Below the pieces are notes generated by a model. That model was not told the DNA's origin, made no database searches, and worked only from the letters and a program-made list of their open reading frames with translations. Source: Salinivibrio sp. ES.052 (GTDB taxonomy: Bacteria > Pseudomonadota > Gammaproteobacteria > Enterobacterales > Vibrionaceae). From it: a stretch of DNA of 64,000 nucleotides. Location of the stretch: positions 900,251 through 964,250 of the forward strand of contig NZ_FSRI01000001.1 of NCBI RefSeq assembly GCF_900141775.1. Direction: 5' to 3'. Positions 16,893 through 25,908 of this stretch are shown in pieces; position 1 is the stretch's first letter, and every line of letters starts with the position of its first letter. The position numbers and the translations under genes were made by a program.

Positions 16893-17845
16893 GTGCCATT
16901 CTAACCGTGACCTTTAATCCCGCACTCGATATGACAGGTGCCTTGGGTGTCTTACAAGCGGGGGATGTCAACTTGGTGCAAAACTATAACCTGCATCCGG
17001 CGGGCAAAGGCGTCAATGTCGCGCGTGTCTTGAGCGATTTGGGTGCAGATGTGTCCGTCTCCGGGTTTCTTGGTGCAGATAACCAAGATCCTTTTGCGCA
17101 CCTTTTTACCGAGCAAGGGGTTCACGATCACTTCTTGCGGGTGCCAGGTGTTAGCCGCACCAACGTTAAGCTGGTTGAAAAAGATGGTCGTGTCACGGAT
17201 TTGAATTTTCCCGGCATGGCTGTTGAGCAAACGCATATTGATGCATTCACTGAGGCTTTGCTGTCTCTTGCCGATGACCACGAGTGGATCGTGCTGGCTG
17301 GAAGTTTGCCGCCGGGGCTATCGACGGTGCAGTTGAATACTTGGATATCCTCGCTCAGTCAAAAAGGGAAAAAGGTGATTGTTGATACGAGCCAACACGC
17401 CTTACGTGCAGCGGTTGATGCGGTCCCTTGGTTAATCAAACCCAATGAAGCGGAGCTGGCACAGTGTCTTAATGCACCGATCACGAATGAGCAAGCGGAA
17501 TTACTGGCACGGGGTGAGCAGCTCTTTGCCCAAGGTATCGCCAATATTGTGATTTCTCGTGGGGTCGATGGCGTACTTTGGCGTGATCACCAAGGTTGGC
17601 TGAAAGCGGTTGCACCTGCGCAAACCGTGGTGAGTACCGTTGGGGCTGGCGATTCGCTGGTTGCCGGTTTGGTATGGGGATGCCAAGCCGGGTTGAAGAA
17701 AGAAGCAGCGCTTTGTCGCGCGGTGGCTTTGTCTGCACTGGCGGTTACCCAAGTAGGGGTCGGTGTTGGCGATATTGAAGACGTGAACCAATTAACCGAA
17801 CAAATCAGCGTGTCGCCGGTTGAGTTGTCTGTGCGCGCGCAATAA
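16889..17845 (+). CDS. fruK: 1-phosphofructokinase
   Basis: A 318-residue PfkB-family kinase. The N-terminal substrate motif TFNPALD, the early glycine pair PAGKGVNVARVL, and the C-terminal anion-hole signature VGAGDSLVAG with catalytic D255 are all present. It phosphorylates fructose-1-phosphate, the product of FruA, to fructose-1,6-bisphosphate in the cytoplasm, which removes the Cra inducer fructose-1-phosphate and feeds glycolysis. It sits between fruB (4-bp overlap) and fruA (28-base gap). Length and motifs are normal for the family. Confidence 0.95.
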   Translation: MSAILTVTFNPALDMTGALGVLQAGDVNLVQNYNLHPAGKGVNVARVLSDLGADVSVSGFLGADNQDPFAHLFTEQGVHDHFLRVPGVSRTNVKLVEKDGRVTDLNFPGMAVEQTHIDAFTEALLSLADDHEWIVLAGSLPPGLSTVQLNTWISSLSQKGKKVIVDTSQHALRAAVDAVPWLIKPNEAELAQCLNAPITNEQAELLARGEQLFAQGIANIVISRGVDGVLWRDHQGWLKAVAPAQTVVSTVGAGDSLVAGLVWGCQAGLKKEAALCRAVALSALAVTQVGVGVGDIEDVNQLTEQISVSPVELSVRAQ

Positions 17846-17873
17846 AAACCAATCTATGAGTGGGGTAAAAGGT

Positions 17874-19610
17874 ATGAAACTGGTTATTGTGACGGCATGC
17901 CCAAGTGGTGTTGCTAATACGGTTATTGCCGCGGGGCTGCTTGAAAAAGCGACCGAGGCCAAAGGATTGACTGCGCAGATAGAGTGTCAGTCGAGTATTC
18001 AAGCGACGACGCCTTTGTCGGCTGCTGATATAGAACAAGCCGAACGAGTGCTGCTCGTCGGCGCGCCAGAAAACACCGCACGCTTTAATAATAAATCAGT
18101 TTACCAAGCAAGCTTGGATGAGGTGATGGCGGATACGCAAGCGGTGCTTGATGCAGTGTCAGACAACGCGCAGCCTTATCAATCCGACACAGGTACCGCC
18201 AGTGTATCGAGTAAGCCGTTAAGCATTGTCGGTATTACCGCGTGTCCAACGGGTGTGGCTCATACCTTTATGGCTGCTGAAGCGATTGAAGAAGCCGCGA
18301 AGGCGAAAGGCTACCAGGTAAAAATTGAAACGCGCGGTTCGGTGGGGGCTAAAAATGGCTTAACCGACCAAGAAGTGGCAGAGGCCGACCTGGTCTTTAT
18401 CGCAGCGGATATAGAGGTTGATTTAAGTCGCTTTGCGGGGAAGCGTCTGTACAAAACCAGTACTGGCATTGCATTGAAAAAAGCGGCGCAAAGCATAGAT
18501 GACGCCTTGGCTAATGCAGATGTATATCAAACGTCCTCTTCCAATTCGTCGAGTTCAAACGCTGGTCAAGGTGAACGAACCGGCGTTTATAAGCACTTGA
18601 TGACAGGGGTATCGCATATGCTACCGCTGGTCGTCGCTGGTGGCTTAGCGATTGCGCTATCGTTTGTCTTTGGGATTGAGGCCTTTAAGGAAGAGGGAAC
18701 GTTAGCCGCCGCCTTAATGCAAATTGGTGGTGGCAGCGCATTTGCTCTGATGGTGCCAGTATTGGCGGGCTTTATTGCCTTCTCGATTGCTGACCGTCCT
18801 GGTCTGGCGCCGGGTCTTATCGGGGGGATGCTGGCGGCTTCAACCGGGGCTGGTTTCTTGGGAGGAATACTCGCGGGCTTTATTGCCGGTTACAGTGCCA
18901 AGTTTGTTGCTGAAAAAGTGATCTTGCCGGCCTCAATGGAGGCACTGAAGCCTATCTTGGTGATCCCTTTATTGGCGAGTTTGTTTACCGGTTTGGTGAT
19001 GATCTATGTCGTGGGTGGCCCTGTGTCTGTGGCAATGGACGCTCTTACCACGTTCTTGCAAGGTATGAACTCAACCAATGCGGTGATCTTAGGGGTGTTA
19101 CTGGGGGCAATGATGTGTTTTGACCTCGGTGGGCCCGTGAACAAAGCGGCGTATACCTTTGGCGTGGGCTTGATTGAGAGTGGTACCTATATGCCTATGG
19201 CCGCTATTATGGCCGCGGGCATGGTCCCAGCGCTGGGGATGGGCTTGTCCACCTTCTTGGCTAAGCGTAAGTTTAACGATGCGGAGCAAGAAGCGGGCAA
19301 AGCGTCATTTGTTCTGGGCTTGTGCTTCATCTCTGAGGGGGCGATCCCGTTTGCGGCCAAAGATCCAATGCGTGTTATTCCTTCATGTATTGCCGGTGGG
19401 GCCCTTACGGGAGCCATGTCGATGCTAATTGGCGCGAAACTCATGGCGCCACACGGTGGCTTATTCGTGCTGTTAATCCCGAATGCCATTAGCCCTGTGT
19501 TTATGTATTTGGCAGCTATCGCAGCGGGTACCGTAGTCACCGGGTTGGTGTATGCGGTACTTAAACCGGTCAGCCAACCTTCACCGTTGACAGCCGAAAA
19601 GCAGTCTTAG
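17874..19610 (+). CDS. fruA: Fructose-specific PTS EIIB'BC component
   Basis: A 578-residue PTS permease (E. coli FruA 563). Two EIIB-type domains come first: B' with VTACPSG (C9) and B with ITACPTG (C124, the expected phosphocysteine). The EIIC membrane domain follows from about residue 235, with YKHLMTGVSHMLPLVVAGGL and GGPVNKAAY. It imports fructose as fructose-1-phosphate. Unlike E. coli, where the duplicated B' domain has lost the cysteine, this B' keeps an intact CPSG loop. I start at ATG 17874; ATG 17856 in frame lacks a ribosome binding site. It is the last fru gene, with a strong terminator after it. Confidence 0.95.
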   Translation: MKLVIVTACPSGVANTVIAAGLLEKATEAKGLTAQIECQSSIQATTPLSAADIEQAERVLLVGAPENTARFNNKSVYQASLDEVMADTQAVLDAVSDNAQPYQSDTGTASVSSKPLSIVGITACPTGVAHTFMAAEAIEEAAKAKGYQVKIETRGSVGAKNGLTDQEVAEADLVFIAADIEVDLSRFAGKRLYKTSTGIALKKAAQSIDDALANADVYQTSSSNSSSSNAGQGERTGVYKHLMTGVSHMLPLVVAGGLAIALSFVFGIEAFKEEGTLAAALMQIGGGSAFALMVPVLAGFIAFSIADRPGLAPGLIGGMLAASTGAGFLGGILAGFIAGYSAKFVAEKVILPASMEALKPILVIPLLASLFTGLVMIYVVGGPVSVAMDALTTFLQGMNSTNAVILGVLLGAMMCFDLGGPVNKAAYTFGVGLIESGTYMPMAAIMAAGMVPALGMGLSTFLAKRKFNDAEQEAGKASFVLGLCFISEGAIPFAAKDPMRVIPSCIAGGALTGAMSMLIGAKLMAPHGGLFVLLIPNAISPVFMYLAAIAAGTVVTGLVYAVLKPVSQPSPLTAEKQS

Positions 19611-19634
19611 TGATCTCAGCGAAAGACCGTATCG

Positions 19635-19659
19635 AAAAAGGCCCTGATGGGCCTTTTTT
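19635..19659. terminator. Terminator after fruA, usable from both sides
   Basis: Arms AAAAAGGCCC/GGGCCTTTTT with loop TGAT and a T-run, between the convergent fruA and GAPDH genes. Confidence 0.88.
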
Positions 19660-19724
19660 GTTTTGTACATAAGCTCAATGTACGACTGCGATTGATATGG
19701 CAGAGTCTTCGATGGCGAGACGAC

Positions 19725-21173
19725 CTATGATAAGGCTTCTGGCTCCGGCACCATTGGGTAACGTACGCCCATCATTTTTTCCATACAGTGGACAACCTGG
19801 CAGCTATAACCAAATTCATTGTCATACCATATGTAAAGCACGCAACGGTTATCCTCGGCAATGGTGGCTTGGCTATCCACAACACCGGCAAAACGAGAGC
19901 CAATAAGATCGCTTGAGACGAGCTCGGTAGATTGGGTGAAATCAATTTGCCCAGAAAGCGGCGAGTACAGTGCCACGTCTTGTAGATAGGCATTTATTTC
20001 ATCTTTGTCCGTTGTGTTGTTTAAGTTGAGATTCGCGATAGCCATAGAGACATTTGGGGTAGGGACACGAACAGAGTTGCCAGTGAGTTTCCCTTTGAGG
20101 TCAGGGAGTGCTTTGGCCACCGCGCTCGCAGCGCCTGTTGAGGTTAATACCATATTGAGGGATGCCGAGCGTCCTCGACGGTCTCCGTTATGGTAGTTAT
20201 CAATCAGGTTCTGATCATTGGTGAAAGAATGCACCGTTTCAATGTGGCCATTCTCGATACCAAATTTATCATGCATGGCCTTTAACACCGGCGTAATTGC
20301 ATTGGTGGTGCAGCTCGCGGCCGAGATGATCGTATCCTCTTCACCAATCACGTCATGATTCACACCGAAGACGACGTTTTTAAGGCTACCTTTACCCGGT
20401 GCGGTCAATAAGACTTTCTGCGATCCTTTGCTGTCGAGATGCTGACTTAAGCCTTCTTCATCACGCCACATGCCCGTATTATCGACCACTAAGGCGTTAT
20501 TAATCCCATACTGGGTATAATCGACCTCGGTAGGATTGTTAGCATAAATCACTTGAATGAAATTACCGTTTGCAATCACAGCATTACGTGCCTCATCGAC
20601 GGTGATGCTGCCGTTAAATGGTCCATGCACCGAATCGCGACGCAACAAGCTGGCCCGTTTTTCTAAATCGCCTTCTTTTCCGCCCCGGACGACAATCGCA
20701 CGAAGACGCAATGGATAGCCTGGACCACTTTTTTCGACGAGCAAACGGGCAAGTAAGCGACCTATGCGGCCAAAGCCGTAGAGCACCACATCTTTGGGGT
20801 CCACACCATTTCCGGTACCCATTAAATGACTTAGCTGATTGTGGATAAAGTCTGAAATGCCATTCGCATTGTCATGCGATTGCCAGTATGTCCATGCGAG
20901 TTGGCCAATATCAATTTTACTGGGGGCCAGATCCAGCTCTGCCATGACCTCGATGAGAGGCAATGTTTGGCTGGGTGCCAATGTGCCGCCGGTATATCGA
21001 CGTGCGACTCGGTGTGCTTTGATGATATCGATGGTACTGGCATTAATGAGCTGGCGACCAAAAAGTTGAATTTCCACACCTTTTTGGCGGTAAAGCTGAC
21101 TAAGCAGCGGATACATGGTTTCAGAGTGGGTTTGACTGGTTTGCCAATCGAGCAAGTAGTGTTCTGGACTCAT
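19725..21173 (-). CDS. Glyceraldehyde-3-phosphate dehydrogenase, long form
   Basis: A 482-residue NAD-type GAPDH with an extra N-terminal region of about 125 residues not found in the usual 330-residue enzyme. The Rossmann motif YGFGRIGRLLAR lies near residue 131 and the catalytic cysteine is C288 in SAASCTTNAITPV. It oxidises glyceraldehyde-3-phosphate to 1,3-bisphosphoglycerate. Long GAPDHs of about 480 residues occur in Vibrio and other gammaproteobacteria beside the housekeeping gapA. I start at ATG 21173 with AAGG seven bases upstream; the frame is open to 21290 but shows no better start. It converges on the fru operon. The role of the N-terminal extension is unknown to me. Confidence 0.88.
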   Translation of the reverse strand: MSPEHYLLDWQTSQTHSETMYPLLSQLYRQKGVEIQLFGRQLINASTIDIIKAHRVARRYTGGTLAPSQTLPLIEVMAELDLAPSKIDIGQLAWTYWQSHDNANGISDFIHNQLSHLMGTGNGVDPKDVVLYGFGRIGRLLARLLVEKSGPGYPLRLRAIVVRGGKEGDLEKRASLLRRDSVHGPFNGSITVDEARNAVIANGNFIQVIYANNPTEVDYTQYGINNALVVDNTGMWRDEEGLSQHLDSKGSQKVLLTAPGKGSLKNVVFGVNHDVIGEEDTIISAASCTTNAITPVLKAMHDKFGIENGHIETVHSFTNDQNLIDNYHNGDRRGRSASLNMVLTSTGAASAVAKALPDLKGKLTGNSVRVPTPNVSMAIANLNLNNTTDKDEINAYLQDVALYSPLSGQIDFTQSTELVSSDLIGSRFAGVVDSQATIAEDNRCVLYIWYDNEFGYSCQVVHCMEKMMGVRYPMVPEPEALS

Positions 21174-21562
21174 GAATCGACCTTTTTCACGAATGATAGT
21201 GGGTGGGCAGGGTGCCCAGTAGGGACGATGACTGATCATTGTCAGCCTTATAATTTTGTGGCGCAGTCTAAATGATGCAGAATTATTCACCTACTAAAAA
21301 TAAGTCTCTTTATTCAAGCACTAAAGGATCACTATCTTGCGGGTTACAGTGTGAGTAAGGCGATCTAAATGTGATCAATGTTGATACTAAAATGAAACAA
21401 CTCACAGTTAGTCAATATTACTGTGAGTTAAAGCGAGGGGAATGGCTTTTTATTTTAGGTGGTAAATTAAGTGGGAAAGTGTGCGAGCCCAAAGAAGGAA
21501 CGAACAAGTGACAGGATTGCCACTTGTTGCTAATCATTTTTTCACGTTTACACATCGGAGCA
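21174..21562. other. Intergenic region with inverted repeat upstream of GAPDH
   Basis: A 389-base non-coding stretch between two minus-strand genes. It holds the inverted repeat listed at 21399-21429 and a related single copy of its half (ACAGTGTGAGTAA, about 21347-21359). No convincing sigma70 promoter pair or gene was found. Confidence 0.5.
21399..21429. repeat. 10-bp perfect inverted repeat
   Basis: AACTCACAGT and ACTGTGAGTT are exact reverse complements separated by 11 bases. There is no T-run, so a regulator site or RNA hairpin is more likely than a terminator. Confidence 0.55.
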
Positions 21563-22249
21563 TCAAATGCCGAGCTCATCTAACAAGTCGTTACTACCAC
21601 CATCTTTCTTTTCACTTTTATCCGTAGACTTTTCTTCGAGCCGGCGAACCGTCTCCGCTTCTAGGATAGAATCAGGATCAACCTCTTCACCTTCTTCGAA
21701 ATCTTGCAGTTGAATGAACTCAGTACGTTCCATCGCCAGCTCAAGATAGAAGATATGATTCTGTTCGGTCGTAAAGCTGACGCGGCGTGCCTGAGGCTTA
21801 TCAATATTGCTGTCGACGGAAACGGATATGTTTTTATTCACCGCCATCATTTTCGGTTGGTTTTGCGTAATTGATGTTTGAATCGAGCGTTTAATTTTAC
21901 CGGTAAAGTCACCAATGATTTGGTTCATTAGCTCACCGAGTACATCGCCCACTTCATCGGCGGTATGTAACGTGGCCAGCTCTTCTTCTGGGATCCCCAT
22001 ATGCTGCATGTAGTTTCGATAAATCTCTAATGCCGCAGCGGAAGAGAAATTAATCACCACGAGCCCAGAGAACCCGCCATCAAATAACACAAAACAGCCT
22101 ATGTCAGGTTTAAGGCTTGTTTTTACGATCTTTTGCACCATGGCAGCATGGTGTACCGGAGAATCAGTGGCCTTGGTTAATACTGCCGTGGCGGACTGAC
22201 AAAGCTTAAGCAGGATGTCCTCGGAGGTGACAACTTTGGTTTTTCTCAT
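21563..22249 (-). CDS. DUF3334 family protein, CheX/CheC-like
   Basis: A 228-residue protein I assign to DUF3334, a family typical of Vibrionaceae. The central part (about residues 55-165) resembles the CheX/CheC phosphatase fold: FVLFDGGFSGLVVINFSS, then EVGDVLGELMNQIIGDFTG, which recalls the conserved E..N..G pattern of CheX. The C-terminal 50 residues are acidic, then charged and probably disordered. No signal peptide or membrane segment is visible. It lies 120 bases downstream of a hybrid histidine kinase on the same strand, which makes a role in phospho-signalling plausible, though this is inference. No function is established. Confidence 0.7.
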   Translation of the reverse strand: MRKTKVVTSEDILLKLCQSATAVLTKATDSPVHHAAMVQKIVKTSLKPDIGCFVLFDGGFSGLVVINFSSAAALEIYRNYMQHMGIPEEELATLHTADEVGDVLGELMNQIIGDFTGKIKRSIQTSITQNQPKMMAVNKNISVSVDSNIDKPQARRVSFTTEQNHIFYLELAMERTEFIQLQDFEEGEEVDPDSILEAETVRRLEEKSTDKSEKKDGGSNDLLDELGI

Positions 22250-22369
22250 TATTCACTACCATAATGGTTGATGGAACTTACTGTCAGTGTGGCACCGGAT
22301 TGTCAGATTTGTACACTGATTTTCCGGATATCCGGATAAGGGATCACATTCATTAGCGATGTCAGGGTA

Positions 22370-25300
22370 CTAGCGATGGTTCGCATCGATATTATCCAGC
22401 GTGTCAACGAGCCGAGTCATCGCTTTTTGCATTCGGTGTAGCGCCTCTAATAAAGCATGGGTATCTTCCGTTTGAGCGGCTTGCTCTGCGTCAAGGCATG
22501 TTTGGTGTAACTCTGTGGCCCCAATACTGCCCGCGGCGGATTTTTGCTTATGAGCCGCATCTTTAATGTGCTTCCAGTCATCAAATGGCGGTTGAGCCTG
22601 AGCCAGTTCGATAAGGCTTGGTAGGCTACGCTGCTGAAAAATAGCGACGATTTCTTTAAAGGCCGTGAATTGGCCAGCGTAAAGGCGTTTAACCACGCTT
22701 AGATCTAAAACGTCAGGAGAGGGGGGGCAGACTTTTGTGGGGGCGTCGTCAGCGTTTATTGGTGCTGGGGTGTCACGCTGATTGAGCCAATAACTCAATC
22801 GGTTGTCGAGTTGGTCTAGTTCAATGGGTTTAGTGATGTAATCATCCATCCCTGCTTCGCTACAACGGGTTTCTTCGCCGCTGAGTGCATTAGCGGTGAT
22901 GGCGATAATAGGAACGCGTGGAGAAGAGCGTTGGATTTCACGTAATGCGGCAGCAAGCGCGTAGCCATCTTTATTCGGCATGTGGCAATCGGTTAAAACT
23001 AAATCGAACTTATCGTTTTGATAGACTTCAAGCGCTTGTTTGCCATCATCAACCATGACGACGTGATAGCCCAGGTAGCGAAGTTGTTGGGTTAAAACCT
23101 GCTGATTGGTGGGGTTGTCCTCTGCGACGAGAATGCGTCCACGGATAACCCCAGCTGCGTTTTCTCGTGGTTCTATGCTTAATGGCGGAGGGGTAAGAGA
23201 TGGCTCGTTCGACTCACCTAGCATGCTGATATCTGGACTTTCGAGTCCTAAACATACCCGGATACCATGCACCAAACGGCGGTAAGTCAGTGGCGAGGCA
23301 AAAAGCTCAACAATGCGTTTATTGGGGTGGGTCGCCAGTGACAAGGTCTCTTTTAGCACGATCACGTGATCAACAGCGAGCCGGTTAATGGCATTGTCTG
23401 GATTCGTGCGTTTGGTGATCAAAATTATATGATGGGTAGCATGGTCCTGATCATATGTTCTGGCGGTTTGTTCGAGATCAACGGTGTCATGTTTAATGCC
23501 TAAATGATCAAGGTAAGCACATATTGCTGTTTTAAGCGCGCTATCTGGCAAATCAAGATAAATCAGTAATGACGCAATATTATGGTAATCGATGGGTGCC
23601 GACGGTTGTTCAGCTAAGGGACAGATCCCGTAACTCAAATTGACGGTAAACTGAGTTCCTTTCCCTTGTTCACTGTTAATTTCAATATCACCATTGAGTA
23701 AGTCGATAATATTTTTACAAATCGCTAAACCAAGACCCGAGCCTCCATATTCACGGGTGGTCGATGATTCGGCTTGGTTAAACGGTTGGAATATCGTTTC
23801 CAGTTTGTCTGGATCAATACCGATACCATTATCGCTAATGATGAAGGATAAACCGGCTTGTTTTGGCGGGGCCGTGATGGACGGCACGATTCGCACATCC
23901 ACCAGCCCTTGCACCTGGTTCGAGCCTCCGGAGAATTTAATCGCATTGCCGACTAAGTTAAAAAGGACTTGTTTTAGCCGGTTAGGATCACCGATATATT
24001 GATCGGGCAAATTTGGAGCGATAAAGAGTGACAGAGTGACGTTTCGTTTGCTGGCCTCATGACTCACGGTGTCCATCACTTGCTCAACGGTTTCTGACAG
24101 TGAAAAGGTAACACGTTCAAACTGGAGCTTACCTGCTTCGGTACGGGAAAAGTCGAGTATATCGTTAATAATAGAAAGCAAAGAGAGCGCGGACTCTCTT
24201 ACTGTACTGAGCAAACTGTGTTGTGACTGCGTTAATGAAGAACGGCGCAACATATCGATCATGCCAATAACGCCATTCATGGGTGTCCGGATTTCGTGGC
24301 TCATAGTCGCAAGGAATTGCGCTTTGGCCCGTGATGCACTTTCCGCCCGCTCTTTTTCTGCCATTAGCTGCTCTCGCGCTTGATTACGAGAGATGATGTG
24401 AGCACGAAATATTACCAAACCCTGTGCAATCTTACCGACTTCATCTGTTCTATCTTGGAAATAACTGTCGGGAGGGGTCATATCGCCTTCGACGAGTCGT
24501 TGCATTGAGTCAGCAAGGACAGCAATCGGCTGTGTGAAAGTGCGATAGATATAAAGGTACATTGCACCACTCACAAACAAAATAAATAACAATAGATAAC
24601 CGAGATTGAGTTGGTTGGAATGAAGAATCGATTGTAAATTGATCATGGAGCCGCTGACCACTTTGCCTGTCTCTTGGGCAAAGGTGGATAAGGCGTCTTC
24701 AAGTGATTGATACTCTTGATCACTTAAGGTACGAACAGCCATCATCGCGCCGACTTTAGCGCTCGGTTGATAGTTGTTAAAGATGGCAATACCACTGCGT
24801 TTAAGGCTGGTGAAATGACTCTCCAGCAATGCCACTTTTTTGAGTGACGCGGGATCGTTGAGTTCGAATTGAGCTAACGATAGATACCGCTCGAAAGTAG
24901 CCATGTCCTCGACAAAATGCTGTCGACTGCTTTCTCTACCTTCTAAGTATTGATTGAGCTCGGTGAGCATGTCTCCATTTTCATCAACGAGTTCATCAAG
25001 GTATTGTAAGATAGCGACGTTATCTGGTTGTGTGAGCGATTGTGCGGCTTTTAGCTCGGCAATCAGATTATCAATTGGGCGGACGACATCAATTGATAAG
25101 CGCATGACTTGTTTACGTGCCCATTGTTCAGCCACAGGGTCAAACTCGGTTAACACTTTTTGATGCGCAATCCGCTGAAAGCGTTCATAGAGTTGACTGA
25201 TCTTACTGAGTTGTGGCTGTGGCTTAGGTTTGATATCACGAAGTTTTTTCAATGAGTTTTCAAAGGTCTGCTGATTTTCTAGAAAAACAGCAAGCGACTC

Positions 25301-25546
25301 ATGTCGTCCCATCACATACTTAAGCATGCTCGCGTTCATGTCGCTGGCGGCTCGCAGCATCTTCATGGTGATAATTGCACTCGGAATTTCCTGGTTGGTC
25401 GCGCGCTCCACATCTTGGTTGACCCGCTCTTGCATGATGTAGCTTGAGACTGATAACCCCAGCACCATTAGGGTAATAAAAGTCATGATCAATCCAATTT
25501 TACTGACAATACTTTTACTAAATGGGCGGGAGCGGTTTACCTTCAT
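22370..25546 (-). CDS. Unorthodox hybrid sensor histidine kinase (HAMP-HK-REC-Hpt)
   Basis: A 1058-residue inner-membrane kinase. One helix lies near residues 12-32, then a long helical periplasmic sensor to about 310, a second helix about 315-335 and a HAMP domain. The dimerisation box SHEIRTPMNG carries the phospho-accepting H417; ATP-binding boxes N (LFNLVGNAIKF), G1 (DNGIGI) and G2 (GGSGLGLAI) follow. A receiver domain with D853 (LVLTDCHMPNKDG) and a C-terminal Hpt domain with H999 (AHKQKSAAGSIGA) complete a four-step phosphorelay of the ArcB/TorS/LuxQ type. No response regulator gene is adjacent, so the output partner is encoded elsewhere. The ligand is unknown. The start follows AGGA by seven bases. 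Confidence 0.93.
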   Translation of the reverse strand: MKVNRSRPFSKSIVSKIGLIMTFITLMVLGLSVSSYIMQERVNQDVERATNQEIPSAIITMKMLRAASDMNASMLKYVMGRHESLAVFLENQQTFENSLKKLRDIKPKPQPQLSKISQLYERFQRIAHQKVLTEFDPVAEQWARKQVMRLSIDVVRPIDNLIAELKAAQSLTQPDNVAILQYLDELVDENGDMLTELNQYLEGRESSRQHFVEDMATFERYLSLAQFELNDPASLKKVALLESHFTSLKRSGIAIFNNYQPSAKVGAMMAVRTLSDQEYQSLEDALSTFAQETGKVVSGSMINLQSILHSNQLNLGYLLLFILFVSGAMYLYIYRTFTQPIAVLADSMQRLVEGDMTPPDSYFQDRTDEVGKIAQGLVIFRAHIISRNQAREQLMAEKERAESASRAKAQFLATMSHEIRTPMNGVIGMIDMLRRSSLTQSQHSLLSTVRESALSLLSIINDILDFSRTEAGKLQFERVTFSLSETVEQVMDTVSHEASKRNVTLSLFIAPNLPDQYIGDPNRLKQVLFNLVGNAIKFSGGSNQVQGLVDVRIVPSITAPPKQAGLSFIISDNGIGIDPDKLETIFQPFNQAESSTTREYGGSGLGLAICKNIIDLLNGDIEINSEQGKGTQFTVNLSYGICPLAEQPSAPIDYHNIASLLIYLDLPDSALKTAICAYLDHLGIKHDTVDLEQTARTYDQDHATHHIILITKRTNPDNAINRLAVDHVIVLKETLSLATHPNKRIVELFASPLTYRRLVHGIRVCLGLESPDISMLGESNEPSLTPPPLSIEPRENAAGVIRGRILVAEDNPTNQQVLTQQLRYLGYHVVMVDDGKQALEVYQNDKFDLVLTDCHMPNKDGYALAAALREIQRSSPRVPIIAITANALSGEETRCSEAGMDDYITKPIELDQLDNRLSYWLNQRDTPAPINADDAPTKVCPPSPDVLDLSVVKRLYAGQFTAFKEIVAIFQQRSLPSLIELAQAQPPFDDWKHIKDAAHKQKSAAGSIGATELHQTCLDAEQAAQTEDTHALLEALHRMQKAMTRLVDTLDNIDANHR

Positions 25547-25694
25547 GGGTTTTTCCTACATCCTTGTGGGCGATTGATTCTGAGCTTATCCGTATTACGT
25601 TGTGCTGTGTGGTGTTGCTTGCTTTTATCACGGCAAACTAGGACTATACTGCAAAAGAGGCTGGGTCAGTCGTTTGTATGAGTTAAGCTTATTA

Positions 25695-25720
25695 TTGGCT
25701 AAGTTAATATGCTTAGCCAA
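25695..25720. repeat. 9-bp perfect inverted repeat
   Basis: TTGGCTAAG and CTTAGCCAA are separated by eight bases. No T-run follows on either strand, so this is not an obvious terminator. Confidence 0.55.
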
Positions 25721-25851
25721 TCGTAGTTTTGGCAATGTATATAACCAGTATGATGGCTGCGTGAGTTATTGCGCATGCTATCTTATAATATACAGTGCGT
25801 TAAGCGCTGCGAAGCGTGACTCGGTTTCTAATTTCGTCCTCAAGGGGCGCA

Positions 25852-25871
25852 TATCGCGGATGTTCGCGATA
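25852..25871. repeat. 7-bp perfect inverted repeat upstream of DUF3802
   Basis: TATCGCG and CGCGATA are separated by six bases, about 38 bases before the DUF3802 start codon, a fitting place for an operator or leader hairpin. Confidence 0.5.
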
Positions 25872-25908
25872 CACTAGCGGCATATGAACAGTCTAAGGAC
25901 AAGTAACC

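Larger units (their letters stand above)
25547..25908. other. Intergenic region with two perfect inverted repeats
   Basis: A 362-base non-coding stretch between the divergent kinase and DUF3802 genes. A 91-codon frame (25602-25877) crosses it but has no family resemblance or ribosome binding site. Two perfect inverted repeats, listed separately, are the only clear structure. Confidence 0.5.

Noticed and set aside
25602-25877. 91-codon plus-strand ORF between the kinase and DUF3802 genes
   Set aside because: No ribosome binding site, Cys/Tyr-rich low-complexity composition unlike neighbours, and it spans two inverted repeats; no family resemblance.
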